The notes under the pieces: generated by a model | What the model was told of the DNA's origin: nothing | The model's input: the letters and a program-made list of their open reading frames with translations, nothing else | Database searches by the model: none | Translations under genes and position numbers: made by a program | From: Streptomyces sp. Q6 | GTDB lineage: Bacteria; Actinomycetota; Actinomycetes; Streptomycetales; Streptomycetaceae | Length of the DNA: 64,000 bases | Reading direction: 5' to 3' | Assembly: GCF_036967205.1 (NCBI RefSeq) | Contig: NZ_CP146022.1 | Span: 7,874,001-7,938,000 of the forward strand | In this document: piece by piece, positions 51,401 to 58,915 of the stretch | How the letters are laid out: each line of letters starts with the position of its first letter | Position numbering within the stretch: position 1 is the stretch's first letter

Positions 51401-51546
51401 AGCCCCTCGGCCACCGGAACGGGTTCGCCCGGCACCTGCCAGACGCCCACCTCCAGCGGGACCGACACGGCGTGGACGGCGGGCCGGATGCGTTCGTCGA
51501 GTACGCGCCGCAGGCGACGCTCGACGATGTCGCGGTCGGAATGCAC
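48487..51546 (-). CDS. GH38 alpha-mannosidase
   Basis: A 1019-residue cytoplasmic alpha-mannosidase (no signal peptide). An N-terminal beta domain (~1-260) precedes the catalytic domain. The zinc-site motif HAHIDTAWLWPL is at 271-282, the nucleophile is Asp385 in MWLPDTFGYNAAMPQ, and there is a helical linker and a long C-terminal beta-sandwich set. GTG 51546 follows AAAGG and gives the expected family length; the larger open frame upstream is out of context. It hydrolyses alpha-mannosides, presumably oligosaccharides brought in by the ABC importer encoded 50 bases upstream in the same operon. Confidence 0.93.
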   Translation of the reverse strand: MHSDRDIVERRLRRVLDERIRPAVHAVSVPLEVGVWQVPGEPVPVAEGLAADFRPTEAGALWGPAWTTSWFRLRGRVPEEWAGRRVEAVVDLGFGTTEPGFSAEGLAYRSDGTAVKALNPRNVWLPVAEQATGGEEFIVYVEAAANPLVMHSGPEDRSFAITPIGGRAPWLDAPDASQGEPLYRLRRLDLALFDADVYELVHDMEVLDQLMRELPEQSPRRWQILRTLSNALDAVDLQDIGAGAAAARAILAPALSSPATAGEHRVSAIGHAHIDTAWLWPLRETVRKVARTVSNVTQLMDEHPEFRFVMSQAQQLAWLKEHRPEVYERAQEKAKTGQFVPTGSLWVEPDTNITGGEALARQFIHGKRFYLEEFGVETEDMWLPDTFGYNAAMPQLMKLAGVRWFLTQKISWNTTNKFPHHTFWWEGIDGTRIFSHFPPVDTYNSDLSGAEVAHSVRNFQDKGSANRSLAPFGYGDGGGGPTREMLARAARLADLEGSARVEIEKPGDFFAKALEEYPDAPVWVGELYLEFHRGTLTSQIATKQGNRRSEHLLREAELWAATAALRTGAAYPYEALDRLWKTVLLHQFHDILPGTSIAWVHREAEETYRRIAAELGDLIASAQSALAGPASDDGSEVVFNAAPHARGGTAALGAAVRARREPGTVAPVVRDGGHVLDNGLVRIVVDARGLVTSAYDIGADREALPPGGAANLLQLHQDFPNQWDAWDLDAFYRNTVTDLTEVESVTVVDGAVKVTRAFGASRVEQTLSLAPGARRLDIDTTLHWHETEKVLKAAFPLDVRAAHSTAQVPFGHVERPTHTNTSWDAAKFEVCAHRFLHVGERDWGAALVNDSTYGHDVTRDVREDGGTTTTVRLSLARAPRFPDPDTDQGTHRLRYSLVIGAGVEDAIREGYHLNLPERAVPGSAEVAPLVSVDSPAVVVETVKLADDRSGDVVVRLYEAHGSRATALLAPGFRLASATATDLLERPRAADAASCEVTGDGVRLRLRPFQILTVRLVPEQ

Positions 51547-51596
51547 AGAACACCTTTCCCAGTACGTACGTGGACAGGCGAGGCGGCAGGGCGGGT

Positions 51597-52505
51597 TCAG
51601 CCCTTCAGCGCACCGCCGAGCGCGAACCCGCCGCCCAGCTTGCGGGTCAGCAGGAGGTAGAGCATCACCACGGGCAGCGTGTAGACCACGGAGAACGCGG
51701 CCAGTTGCCCGTACTGCGTCTGGTCGTGGGCGCTCAGGAACGTGAACACGCTCACCGACGCGGGCAGCTTCTCCGGCGACAGCAGCAGCACGAACGGGAC
51801 GAAGAAGTTGCCCCACATGCTGATGAACGTGAACACGGTGACGACGGTGACCCCGGGCCACATCAGCGGCAGCACCACCCGCGTCAGCGACTGCATGGCG
51901 TTGGCGCCGTCGATCCGGGCCGCCTCCTCCAGGACGATGGGCACACCGTCCATGAAGTTCTTCATCAGCCAGATGCCGATGGGGAGCGCGGACGCCGTCA
52001 GGAACAGCGTGGTCGCGAACATCGAGTCGATCAGCTCGACCTGTACGAACATGCTGTACACGGGGATCATCACGGCGGTGATGGGCAGCCCGGTCGTGAA
52101 CAGCACGGTGTACAGGAACGGGCGGCGCAGCCGGGAGCGGTACCGCGACAGGGGGTAGGCCGCGAGGATCGAGACGACCACGCACAGCAGGGTCGCCCCG
52201 CCGCACAGCAGCAGGCCGTTGAGCATCGGCCGGAACGTGGTCTCGGTGTTGAGGATCGCGTGGAAGTTGTCCAGCGTCGGCGGCGACGGCAGGCTCAGCT
52301 CGAAGCCGGCCGTGGAGCTGATGGACGCGCACACCATCCAGATCAGCGGCAGCACGAACAGCAGGCTGATCACCAGCAGGACGAGGTTGACGGCGATCCG
52401 TGCGGGCCGGATCCGGCGGCGCGCGGTGCCCGTGGCGGGCGCGGGGCGGGCGTCGGGGCCGGAGTGTCCCGTACCGGGCGCCGGCCTCACGTCGGTGGCG
52501 GCCAT
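51597..52505 (-). CDS. Carbohydrate ABC transporter permease (MalG-type)
   Basis: A 302-residue permease with six helices, including an N-terminal ARIAVNLVLLVISLLFVLPLIWMVCAS helix after a Pro/Ala-rich leader. The EAA loop is LEEAARIDGANAMQSLTRVVLPLMWPG. The C-terminus ends RKLGGGFALGGALKG. Its ATG shares a base with the stop of the partner permease (52505), so translation is coupled. Substrate is probably mannose-containing oligosaccharide from context. Confidence 0.93.
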   Translation of the reverse strand: MAATDVRPAPGTGHSGPDARPAPATGTARRRIRPARIAVNLVLLVISLLFVLPLIWMVCASISSTAGFELSLPSPPTLDNFHAILNTETTFRPMLNGLLLCGGATLLCVVVSILAAYPLSRYRSRLRRPFLYTVLFTTGLPITAVMIPVYSMFVQVELIDSMFATTLFLTASALPIGIWLMKNFMDGVPIVLEEAARIDGANAMQSLTRVVLPLMWPGVTVVTVFTFISMWGNFFVPFVLLLSPEKLPASVSVFTFLSAHDQTQYGQLAAFSVVYTLPVVMLYLLLTRKLGGGFALGGALKG

Positions 52506-53431
52506 CAGTCCTCCTCCACCTTGAGCAGCTTGAGATAGACGACGGAGAACAGGGCCCCGACGACCAGCAGGACGAGCGCGATCGCCGTGCCGTAGCCGAT
52601 CGCGCTGTTCTGGAACGCCTGCTGGTACATGAAGACGGGCAGGGTCTGGCTCTTGTTGCCGGGGCCGCCGCGCGTCATCGCGTAGATCAGCCCGAAGACG
52701 GAGAGCGTCTGGAGCGTGATCAGCATCAGATTGGTCATGACGGTGCGGCGGATGACCGGCAGCGTGACGTGCCACAGCCGGTGCCACACGCCCGCGCCGT
52801 CCATCTCGGCGGCCTCCACCAGTTCGCGGGGCACCTCGTTGAGCGCGGCGGAGTAGACCATCATCGAGAACGCGGTGCCGCGCCACACGTTGGCCAGGCA
52901 GACCGCCAGGATCGGCATGGTGTACAGCCAGTTCTGCCCCGGCAGGCCGAGCAGGTCGAGCACGTTGTTGAGCGAGCCCTGCTGGTAGAAGAACGCGTAC
53001 ATCAGGTAGCCGGCGACGACCTCGGGCAGTACCCACGCCGCGATCACCACACCGTTGGTGAGCGAACGCATCGGGCGGGTCGCCTTCTCGGAGAGGACCG
53101 CGAGGCTCAGGCCGAGCGTGTTCTGCCCGATGACGGCGGACCCGATGACGAACACCAGTGTCAGCCAGAGGGAGTTGATGAACTCGGGATCGTCGAACGC
53201 CCGCGAGAAGTTGTCCAGGCCCACGAAGTGCGTCTCGGCGGCGCCGGTCAACTGGGCGTCGGTGAACGCGTCGTAGACGCAGTAGACGATCGGCCCGGCC
53301 AGGAACACGGCCAGCAGGGCCAGGGACGGCAGCAGCGGAAGGCCGCGCAGCAGCGACTGGCGTGCCGCGCGGCCGCCGGCCGCACGCCCCGAGGGCGCGG
53401 CGAGTCCGGCGGGGGCGGCGGCGGATTTCAT
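52505..53431 (-). CDS. Carbohydrate ABC transporter permease (MalF-type)
   Basis: A 308-residue permease with six helices and the EAA loop LVEAAEMDGAGVWHRLWHVTLPVIRRT. The YAMTRGGPGNKSQTLPVFMYQQAF segment is typical of MalF-like subunits. ATG 53431 overlaps the stop of the substrate-binding protein gene (ATGA). It forms a CUT1 importer with the neighbouring lipoprotein and permease. The ATPase is again missing and presumably supplied by a shared MsiK-like protein. Confidence 0.93.
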   Translation of the reverse strand: MKSAAAPAGLAAPSGRAAGGRAARQSLLRGLPLLPSLALLAVFLAGPIVYCVYDAFTDAQLTGAAETHFVGLDNFSRAFDDPEFINSLWLTLVFVIGSAVIGQNTLGLSLAVLSEKATRPMRSLTNGVVIAAWVLPEVVAGYLMYAFFYQQGSLNNVLDLLGLPGQNWLYTMPILAVCLANVWRGTAFSMMVYSAALNEVPRELVEAAEMDGAGVWHRLWHVTLPVIRRTVMTNLMLITLQTLSVFGLIYAMTRGGPGNKSQTLPVFMYQQAFQNSAIGYGTAIALVLLVVGALFSVVYLKLLKVEED

Positions 53432-54804
53432 CGGGTGCCCTTGGCGGTGCTGTCGGACCCGACGGCGGTGGCCAGGTCCTGGTCATAGGTCTTGGCGGCC
53501 TCCTCCACCGAGCTCTGGCCGGTGGTCACCGACTCCATGGCCTTGGTGATGGCGTTGGAGACCTGCGGATACTTCGGCAGCGCCGGACGGAAGTGGGTGT
53601 ACTTGACCAGGCCGGTGAAGAACTTGTTGGTCGGGGTGGCCTCCAGGTACTTCGGGTCGGCGGCCACGTCCGTGCGGACGGCGGTCGTCGACTCGATGAT
53701 GTTCCACTGCGTCGAGTGGGCCCTGTTCTTGATCGCCTTGGTGAACTGCCAGGCCAGATCGGGGTTCTTGGCCTTGGCCGGGATGGACCAGGCCCAGCCG
53801 CCCGACATGCTGACCTTGCCGGGCGCCTGGCCGTTCTGCGTCGGCATGGCGGCGGAGGCCATCGTCTTCGTCCACTCCGGCCACGGACGCGGGCCGGTCT
53901 CCAGCCAGTTGTTCGCCATCCACGAACCGTCGATGTCGAGGGCGAGCTTGCCCTCGGGGAGCAGCTTGGTGCCGACCTCCGTGCCCGCGTTGGCCCCGAG
54001 CGCGGTCGACTTGGGCAGGCCCAGGTCCTCGCTGTAGACGGTGTGGACGAACGTCAGGGCGTCCTTGAAGCCCTGCGAGCCGGTGATCCACTTCTTGCTC
54101 TTGGCGTCGTACAGGGAGCTGCCCGCGCCCTCGGTCCCGTACAGCAGCATCTCGAAGCCCTGCATGGTGGACTGCTCGCCGCCGGCCTGACCGGTGTAGA
54201 GGTTCATCGGCGTCACACCCGGCAGCTTCTTCTTGACCGTCCGGGCGACATCGAGGATGTCCTGCCAGCTCTCGGGCTGCCAGGGGGTCTTGATCCCGGC
54301 CTTCGCCAGCAGTTTCTGGTTGTACCAGATGCCCCGGGTGTCGGTGTCGTCTGGGACGCCGTACGTCTTGCCGTCGTCGGGGGAGGAGACAGCGGTCTTG
54401 GCGGCCGCGGCGAACTTGTCCCAGTCCGCCCACTTGGCGACGTACGCGTCGAGGGGCTTCAGATAGCCGCTGGCTATGTCGGAGTTGATCAGCGCGGTGT
54501 CCTCGTAGACCAGGTCGGGTGCCGTCGAGGGTGAGCGCATCATGAGCTGGATCTTCGTGTAGTAGTCGTTCTCCGAGGCCGTGACCGGGACGATCTCGAT
54601 CGTCTTGCCGGGGTGGGCCTTCTCGAAGGACTTCTTCATCGAGGTGAGGAATTTCTGCTGCTTGTGGTCGTTCTGGTCCAGATGCTGCCAGTAGACGACC
54701 TTGATCGACGTGCCGTCGGCGGCGGCACCGGAGCCGCCGCATCCGGCTGCCGACAACGTTGTCGCGACGGTGATCGCGAGGGCGGCGAGAAGCTTCTTGC
54801 GCAA
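53428..54804 (-). CDS. Sugar ABC transporter substrate-binding lipoprotein (TTG start)
   Basis: A 458-residue extracellular binding protein. The start is a TTG at 54804: GGAGG lies 6 bases upstream and the TTG codon opens a classical lipoprotein signal (RKKLLAALAITVATTLSAAGC, lipobox Cys22). The longer ATG frame to 54951 adds arginine-rich residues before the signal. The body shows family 1 features (VVYWQHLDQNDHKQQKFLTSMKKSFEKAHPGKTIEIVPV, ALDIDGSWMANNW). It is the first gene of the GH38 locus and divergent from the ROK regulator. Confidence 0.92.
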   Translation of the reverse strand: MRKKLLAALAITVATTLSAAGCGGSGAAADGTSIKVVYWQHLDQNDHKQQKFLTSMKKSFEKAHPGKTIEIVPVTASENDYYTKIQLMMRSPSTAPDLVYEDTALINSDIASGYLKPLDAYVAKWADWDKFAAAAKTAVSSPDDGKTYGVPDDTDTRGIWYNQKLLAKAGIKTPWQPESWQDILDVARTVKKKLPGVTPMNLYTGQAGGEQSTMQGFEMLLYGTEGAGSSLYDAKSKKWITGSQGFKDALTFVHTVYSEDLGLPKSTALGANAGTEVGTKLLPEGKLALDIDGSWMANNWLETGPRPWPEWTKTMASAAMPTQNGQAPGKVSMSGGWAWSIPAKAKNPDLAWQFTKAIKNRAHSTQWNIIESTTAVRTDVAADPKYLEATPTNKFFTGLVKYTHFRPALPKYPQVSNAITKAMESVTTGQSSVEEAAKTYDQDLATAVGSDSTAKGTR

Positions 54805-55077
54805 GGGGATCCTCCGAAGTGTGCGGCTCGTGCGCCTGGCTGGGGCGCCCGACTGCGGGGGTACGGACGTACGGGAGGGACGTGCGGCTCTGGAGCGGAC
54901 GTGCGCGGGACGCAGCAGGGGCTGGCGGGGTGCGTGGTGCGTCTGGCGCATTACCTAAATCCAATGGATGGACTAAGTCAACGCCTCCTGCATAATCTCC
55001 GTGCCGGAGTTCCGCTGGCGGGAGGCGAGTTCGGTACCGCAGGGTGCACGGGCCGCACGAGGGAGGAGCGCCCCATC
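54805..55077. promoter_or_regulatory. Divergent promoter region of the GH38 locus and the ROK gene
   Basis: A 273-base gap. AT-rich for this genome around 54950-54985. Two odd-length palindromes are adjacent there, ATCCA-a-TGGAT (54959-54969) and GACT-a-AGTC (54971-54979), candidates for the ROK regulator's site. No small ORF is convincing. Confidence 0.5.
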
Positions 55078-56316
55078 ATGCGAAGCGGTACCAACCTGCC
55101 CCGAGTGGGTGGCTACAACCAGGCCGTCGTCCTGGACGCCATCCGCACCAGGGGGCCCGTCAGCCGCGTCGAGCTGGGGCCGCTCACCGGGCTCACCAAT
55201 CAGACGGTGTCCAACGTCGTACGGCGGCTGCTCGACGCGGGCCTGATCGCCGAATCGGGGCAGGCCCCCTCAAGCGGCGGCAAACGGCGCACCCTGCTGA
55301 TGCCGCGCCCCGACGGGGCCTACGCCCTCGGTGTGCACCTCGACCCGGACGCCGCCGTGATCGCGCTGGTCGACCTCGTGGGATCGGTGCTGCTCAGCCG
55401 CCGCATCGCGCTGCCGCGACCCAGCGACCCCGAGGAGGTGGTCGACAAGGTGGCGCGCGCCGCGTTGCGCCTGTCCGAACGCGCCGCCATCGACCGCGAG
55501 CGGCTGCTCGGCCTCGGGATCGCCGCGCCCGGACCCCTCGACGGCGACGCCGGTGCCGTCGTGGAGCCGCCCAACTTCGACGGCTGGCGCCGGGTGCCCC
55601 TGCTCGACATGTTCGCGAAGGCGACCGGTCTGCCGGTGGCGATGGACAACGACGCGACGGCCGCGGCGATCGGCGAGCGCTGGATCGGCGGCAAGGAGCG
55701 CGCGGACGGCTTCCTGTTCCTGTACATGGGAGCGGGCGTCGGCGCCGGCATCATGCTCAACAACCAGGTCCTGCGCGGCGATTCGGGCAACGCGGGCGAG
55801 ATCGGCCACGCCCAGATCGAGGGCGGCGACCGGCTCTGCGATTGCGGCAGCAAGGGGTGTCTCGGCCCGAACTGCAACCCCGCGGCCCTGGTCGACGACC
55901 TCTTCGTGCGGCACGGCCGGGCGGCCGCGCGGCGCCTCGGCCTGAGCGGCGAGCCCGACGCGGTGCGCGCCGACTGGAAGCTGCTGCGGCGTGCGGTGCG
56001 CGCCGGGGATCCCGCTGCCTGCGAGGTGGTGCGCCGGGCGGGCCGTCGGATGGGGCAGGCGGTGCGCGGGGCCGTCGCCCTGCTCGACGTGAGCCGGGTG
56101 GTCCTCGGCGGAGAGGCCCTCGCCGGTGTCGAGAACGTCCTGGGCGAGGAGATCGACGCCGCCGTCAACACCACGTCGGTGACCCGGCTCCTGGGCAGGG
56201 TGGCGGTGGAACCCAGCCTGATCGGCGAGACGGCGGGCGCGGTGGGCGCCGCGTCACTGGTCCTGCACGGACGCTACGCGCCGGGATGGCGGATGCTGAC
56301 GGACGTGTCGCCGTAG
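55078..56316 (+). CDS. ROK-family transcriptional regulator
   Basis: A 412-residue ROK protein. The N-terminal winged helix is QAVVLDAIRTRGPVSRVELGPLTGLTNQTVSNVVRRLLDAGLIAE (~15-60). The sugar-kinase-like domain carries DNDATAAAIGERWIGG and the ROK zinc motif, here CDCGSKGCLGPNCNP instead of the more usual CxCGxxGCxE. ATG 55078 follows GGGAGGAG. It is divergent from the sugar importer/alpha-mannosidase operon and should repress it, with an imported sugar as inducer. Confidence 0.9.
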   Translation: MRSGTNLPRVGGYNQAVVLDAIRTRGPVSRVELGPLTGLTNQTVSNVVRRLLDAGLIAESGQAPSSGGKRRTLLMPRPDGAYALGVHLDPDAAVIALVDLVGSVLLSRRIALPRPSDPEEVVDKVARAALRLSERAAIDRERLLGLGIAAPGPLDGDAGAVVEPPNFDGWRRVPLLDMFAKATGLPVAMDNDATAAAIGERWIGGKERADGFLFLYMGAGVGAGIMLNNQVLRGDSGNAGEIGHAQIEGGDRLCDCGSKGCLGPNCNPAALVDDLFVRHGRAAARRLGLSGEPDAVRADWKLLRRAVRAGDPAACEVVRRAGRRMGQAVRGAVALLDVSRVVLGGEALAGVENVLGEEIDAAVNTTSVTRLLGRVAVEPSLIGETAGAVGAASLVLHGRYAPGWRMLTDVSP

Positions 56317-56375
56317 GGCGTCGGCGGGCACCGGGTGAGGGGTGGGCGCCGAACGCGGGTCGGCTCAGGGCGGGT

Positions 56376-56642
56376 TCACCCCCGTACGGGAGACCCCTCC
56401 TCCTCGGCGTGGGCGGCGCCGGCGGTGTCGGCCGTGTCATCGGCCTGCCAGCGCAGGAGGTCGCCGGGCTGGCAGGCGAGCGCCTCGCAGAGCGCGGCGA
56501 GCGTCGCGAACCGTACCGCCTTGGCGCGGCCGTTCTTGAGGACCGCCAGGTTGGCGGGGGTGATCCCGACGCGCTCCGCCAGCTCGCCGACCGACATCTT
56601 CCGCCGGGCCAGCATCACGTCGATGTCGACGACGATCGGCAT
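56376..56642 (-). CDS. XRE/Cro-CI-type helix-turn-helix protein
   Basis: An 88-residue DNA-binding protein. The HTH is DVMLARRKMSVGELAERVGITPANLAVLKNGRAKAVRFATLAALCEALACQPGDLLRW, followed by a short acidic tail. It is the subtype regularly encoded behind a DUF2975 membrane protein; here the start codon shares a base with that gene's stop (TGATG). It probably autoregulates the pair through palindromes upstream of 57112. Confidence 0.88.
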   Translation of the reverse strand: MPIVVDIDVMLARRKMSVGELAERVGITPANLAVLKNGRAKAVRFATLAALCEALACQPGDLLRWQADDTADTAGAAHAEEEGSPVRG

Positions 56643-57112
56643 CAGATCACCTGGTCCAACTCGGCCTGGAGACGGGCCGCCTGGGCGAGCAGCATCCGCA
56701 GGACGAGCACGATGAGCGCGACGCCCAGGACGGCCACGCCGATCCCGCCCATGATGAGCGTGACGCCCGGATCGTCCCGCTGGCCCGGCGCGTTGACGGC
56801 CGTCACCGCGAACCACAGCAGGGCCGCCGCCACGATCGCGCCGATCACGCCGTCCACGTAACGGAAGGCGGCGTGGGAGAACACGGTGCCGCGGCGCACC
56901 ATGGCCACCAGCCGCCCCACGCAGACCAGGGCGACCTGGGCCGCCACCATGCCCAGGATCGTGATCAGGCGCAGCGGGGTCAGCGGAAGTGATCCGTCCT
57001 CCGGGTCGTTGCCGCTGATCAGGACCCACGCCATCGACGCCTGGACGAACACGGTGCCCGCGAACACCACCATGAGCACGGCGCGCAGGGCGCGTACGGT
57101 CAGCTTTCCCAT
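56642..57112 (-). CDS. DUF2975 membrane protein
   Basis: A 156-residue protein with four helices (ALRAVLMVVFAGTVFVQASMAWVLI; LITILGMVAAQVALVCVGRLVAMV; YVDGVIGAIVAAALLWFAVTAV; IMGGIGVAVLGVALIVLVLRMLL) and VFSHAAFRYVDGVI between helices 2 and 3, the family signature. A good GGAGG precedes ATG 57112. It is paired with an XRE regulator; the function of DUF2975 is unknown, although a membrane signal controlling the regulator is plausible. Confidence 0.85.
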   Translation of the reverse strand: MGKLTVRALRAVLMVVFAGTVFVQASMAWVLISGNDPEDGSLPLTPLRLITILGMVAAQVALVCVGRLVAMVRRGTVFSHAAFRYVDGVIGAIVAAALLWFAVTAVNAPGQRDDPGVTLIMGGIGVAVLGVALIVLVLRMLLAQAARLQAELDQVI

Positions 57113-57121
57113 GACTCAGCC

Positions 57122-57160
57122 TCCATCGAGTTGCGATGGAAATCTATCGAATCTCGATAG
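57122..57160. promoter_or_regulatory. Two palindromes upstream of the DUF2975/XRE operon
   Basis: TCCATCGagttgCGATGGA (57122-57140) and CTATCGAatcTCGATAG (57144-57160) lie directly before the DUF2975 start; their ATCGA cores are related. The first overlaps the ribosome binding site. They are likely XRE operators. Confidence 0.68.
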
Positions 57161-57205
57161 GTGTGACCAGTCGCGTCGAGGGAGTCCGTGAGGAGGGGCG
57201 CACCA

Positions 57206-57420
57206 CGAGTTCCGGGCGGAGCGTCGACGTCGCCCAACGGCTGCTCACCCGGACCGGGTGCCCCTCGCGGCTGCACACGGTGACCGGGGGCGCGACCACC
57301 GTCGGGGAGCGCCGGGACAGCATGCGCCCGGACGGCACGCTCGACCCGGGTGGCATGACCTCGTTCAACCACTACGCGCTGGGAGCCGTCGCCGACCGGC
57401 TGCACCGGGATCGTCCACCT
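57206..57420 (+). pseudogene. Relic of a GH78 alpha-L-rhamnosidase C-terminal region
   Basis: One frame reads DVAQRLLTRTGCPSRLH, GATTVGERRDSMRPDGT and then MTSFNHYALGAVADRLHR. This follows the conserved GH78 segment with CPSWLY, ERWDSM and SFNHYALGAVADWLHR. The tryptophans at three positions are replaced by arginine (W to R by TGG to CGG), there is no start, no upstream catalytic domain and no proper C-terminus. It looks like an eroded remnant of a rhamnosidase gene, perhaps once part of the neighbouring glycan locus. Confidence 0.75.
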
Positions 57421-57486
57421 GCCCGACCGCGCGGCCGTCACCGGCGGACCGGGCAGGCACCGGCTCAGCGACGCGGCCACGGACGA

Positions 57487-58152
57487 TCAGGCGGCCTGAG
57501 GCTCCCCGCCGCCCGCTGCGACGACCGCGCCGGTGCGGTCCTCGATGTCGGCGAGGGTCACACCGGGCGCGGTCTCCACCAGGCACAGGCCGTGCTCGGT
57601 CACGTCGAGCACCCCGAGGTTCGTGATGACGCGGTCCACGCACCGCTCGCCGGTCAGCGGCAGGGTGCACTCGGCGAGGATCTTCGGGCTGCCGTCCTTC
57701 GCCGTGTGGTCCATCAGGACGATGACCCGCCGCGCCCCGTGCACGAGGTCCATGGCCCCGCCCATGCCCTTGACCATCTTCCCGGGGATCATCCAGTTGG
57801 CCAGGTCGCCGGCCGACGAGACCTGCATCGCTCCCAGGACGGCGGTGTCGATGTGCCCGCCGCGGATCATGCCGAACGAGGTGGCGGAGTCGAAGAACGC
57901 GGCCCCCGGGAGCACCGTGACGGTCTCCTTGCCCGCGTTGATCAGGTCCGGGTCCACGTCGGCCTCGGCGGGGTAGGGGCCGGTGCCCAGGATGCCGTTC
58001 TCGGAGTGCAGCACGACGTGCACACCCGGCGGCAGATGGTTCGGGATCAGCGTGGGCAGGCCGATCCCGAGGTTCACGTAGGAGCCGTCCGTCAGCTCCT
58101 GGGCCGCGCGGGCGGCCATCTGCTCGCGCGTCCATCCGGTGGGCGTGCTCAT
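57487..58152 (-). CDS. 3-oxoacid CoA-transferase subunit B
   Basis: A 221-residue family I CoA-transferase beta subunit. The catalytic Glu is in [57 protein letters not shown] follows. Its start overlaps the stop of subunit A (58149-58152). It differs clearly from the PcaJ at 36.8 kb. As the last gene of the aromatic operon, the pair may activate a ring-cleavage product as its CoA thioester. Confidence 0.92.
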   Translation of the reverse strand: MSTPTGWTREQMAARAAQELTDGSYVNLGIGLPTLIPNHLPPGVHVVLHSENGILGTGPYPAEADVDPDLINAGKETVTVLPGAAFFDSATSFGMIRGGHIDTAVLGAMQVSSAGDLANWMIPGKMVKGMGGAMDLVHGARRVIVLMDHTAKDGSPKILAECTLPLTGERCVDRVITNLGVLDVTEHGLCLVETAPGVTLADIEDRTGAVVAAGGGEPQAA

Positions 58153-58904
58153 GCGCGTACGGTCCTCTTCTCGATGGTCCTGGCGGCGGCCTGGGCGGGG
58201 GTGAGGGCGACGACGCGCTGCACGAAGACGCCGGGGACGTGCACGGTGTTCGCGTCGATCTCGCCCGGCTCGCAGAGCTCCTCGACCTCGGCTACGGTGA
58301 CGCGTCCGGCCATGGCGGCCAGCGGGTTGAAGTTCGCGGCCGCCTGGCGGAAGACGAGGTTGCCGTGGCGGTCGCCGCGCCAGGCCCGTACGAGGGCGAA
58401 GTCGGTGGTGACCGCTTCCTCCAGCACGTAGTCCGAGCCGTGGAAGGTGCGGATCTCCTTGGCGGGGGACGCCGTGCGCACGGTGCCGTCGGGGTGATGG
58501 CGCCAGGGCAGACCGCCGTCGGCGACCTGGGTGCCGACACCGGCCGGTGTGAAGAACGCCGGGATGCCGACGCCGCCCGCGCGCAGCCGCTCGGCGAGCG
58601 TGCCCTGCGGCACGAGTTCCACCTCCAGCTCACCGGCCAGGTACTGGCGGGCGAACTCCTTGTTCTCTCCGACGTAGCTGCCCGTCACGCGCGCGATGCG
58701 CCCGGACTCCAGCAGGACACCGAGACCGTGCCCGTCGGTGCCGCAGTTGTTCGACACCACCCGGAGCCGTTCCGCGCCCTGGGCGTGCAGGGCGCCGATC
58801 AGCGTGTCGGGAACGCCGCTGAGGCCGAACCCGCCGACCGCCAGGGACGCGCCGTCGGGGATGTCGGCCACCGCGCTCGCGGCCGAGGCACTGACCTTGT
58901 CCAT
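58149..58904 (-). CDS. 3-oxoacid CoA-transferase subunit A
   Basis: A 251-residue alpha subunit with [46 protein letters not shown] at the N-terminus and [50 protein letters not shown]. It is a few residues longer than PcaI, with an insert [25 protein letters not shown], like succinyl-CoA:3-ketoacid transferases (ScoA). It lies 11 bases downstream of the frameshifted SDR gene. Confidence 0.92.
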   Translation of the reverse strand: MDKVSASAASAVADIPDGASLAVGGFGLSGVPDTLIGALHAQGAERLRVVSNNCGTDGHGLGVLLESGRIARVTGSYVGENKEFARQYLAGELEVELVPQGTLAERLRAGGVGIPAFFTPAGVGTQVADGGLPWRHHPDGTVRTASPAKEIRTFHGSDYVLEEAVTTDFALVRAWRGDRHGNLVFRQAAANFNPLAAMAGRVTVAEVEELCEPGEIDANTVHVPGVFVQRVVALTPAQAAARTIEKRTVRA

Positions 58905-58915
58905 GAATTCTCCTT

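Noticed and set aside
45106-51660. A 2184-codon open frame on the plus strand across the glycan locus
   Set aside because: It runs antisense to the GH38, GxGYxYP and lipoprotein genes, has arginine/valine/glycine-rich composition and no domain. It is a high-GC shadow frame.
48487-52332. A 1281-codon version of the GH38 protein with 260 extra N-terminal residues
   Set aside because: The extra part is antisense-like sequence over the permease gene. GTG 51546 has a ribosome binding site and gives the expected family length.
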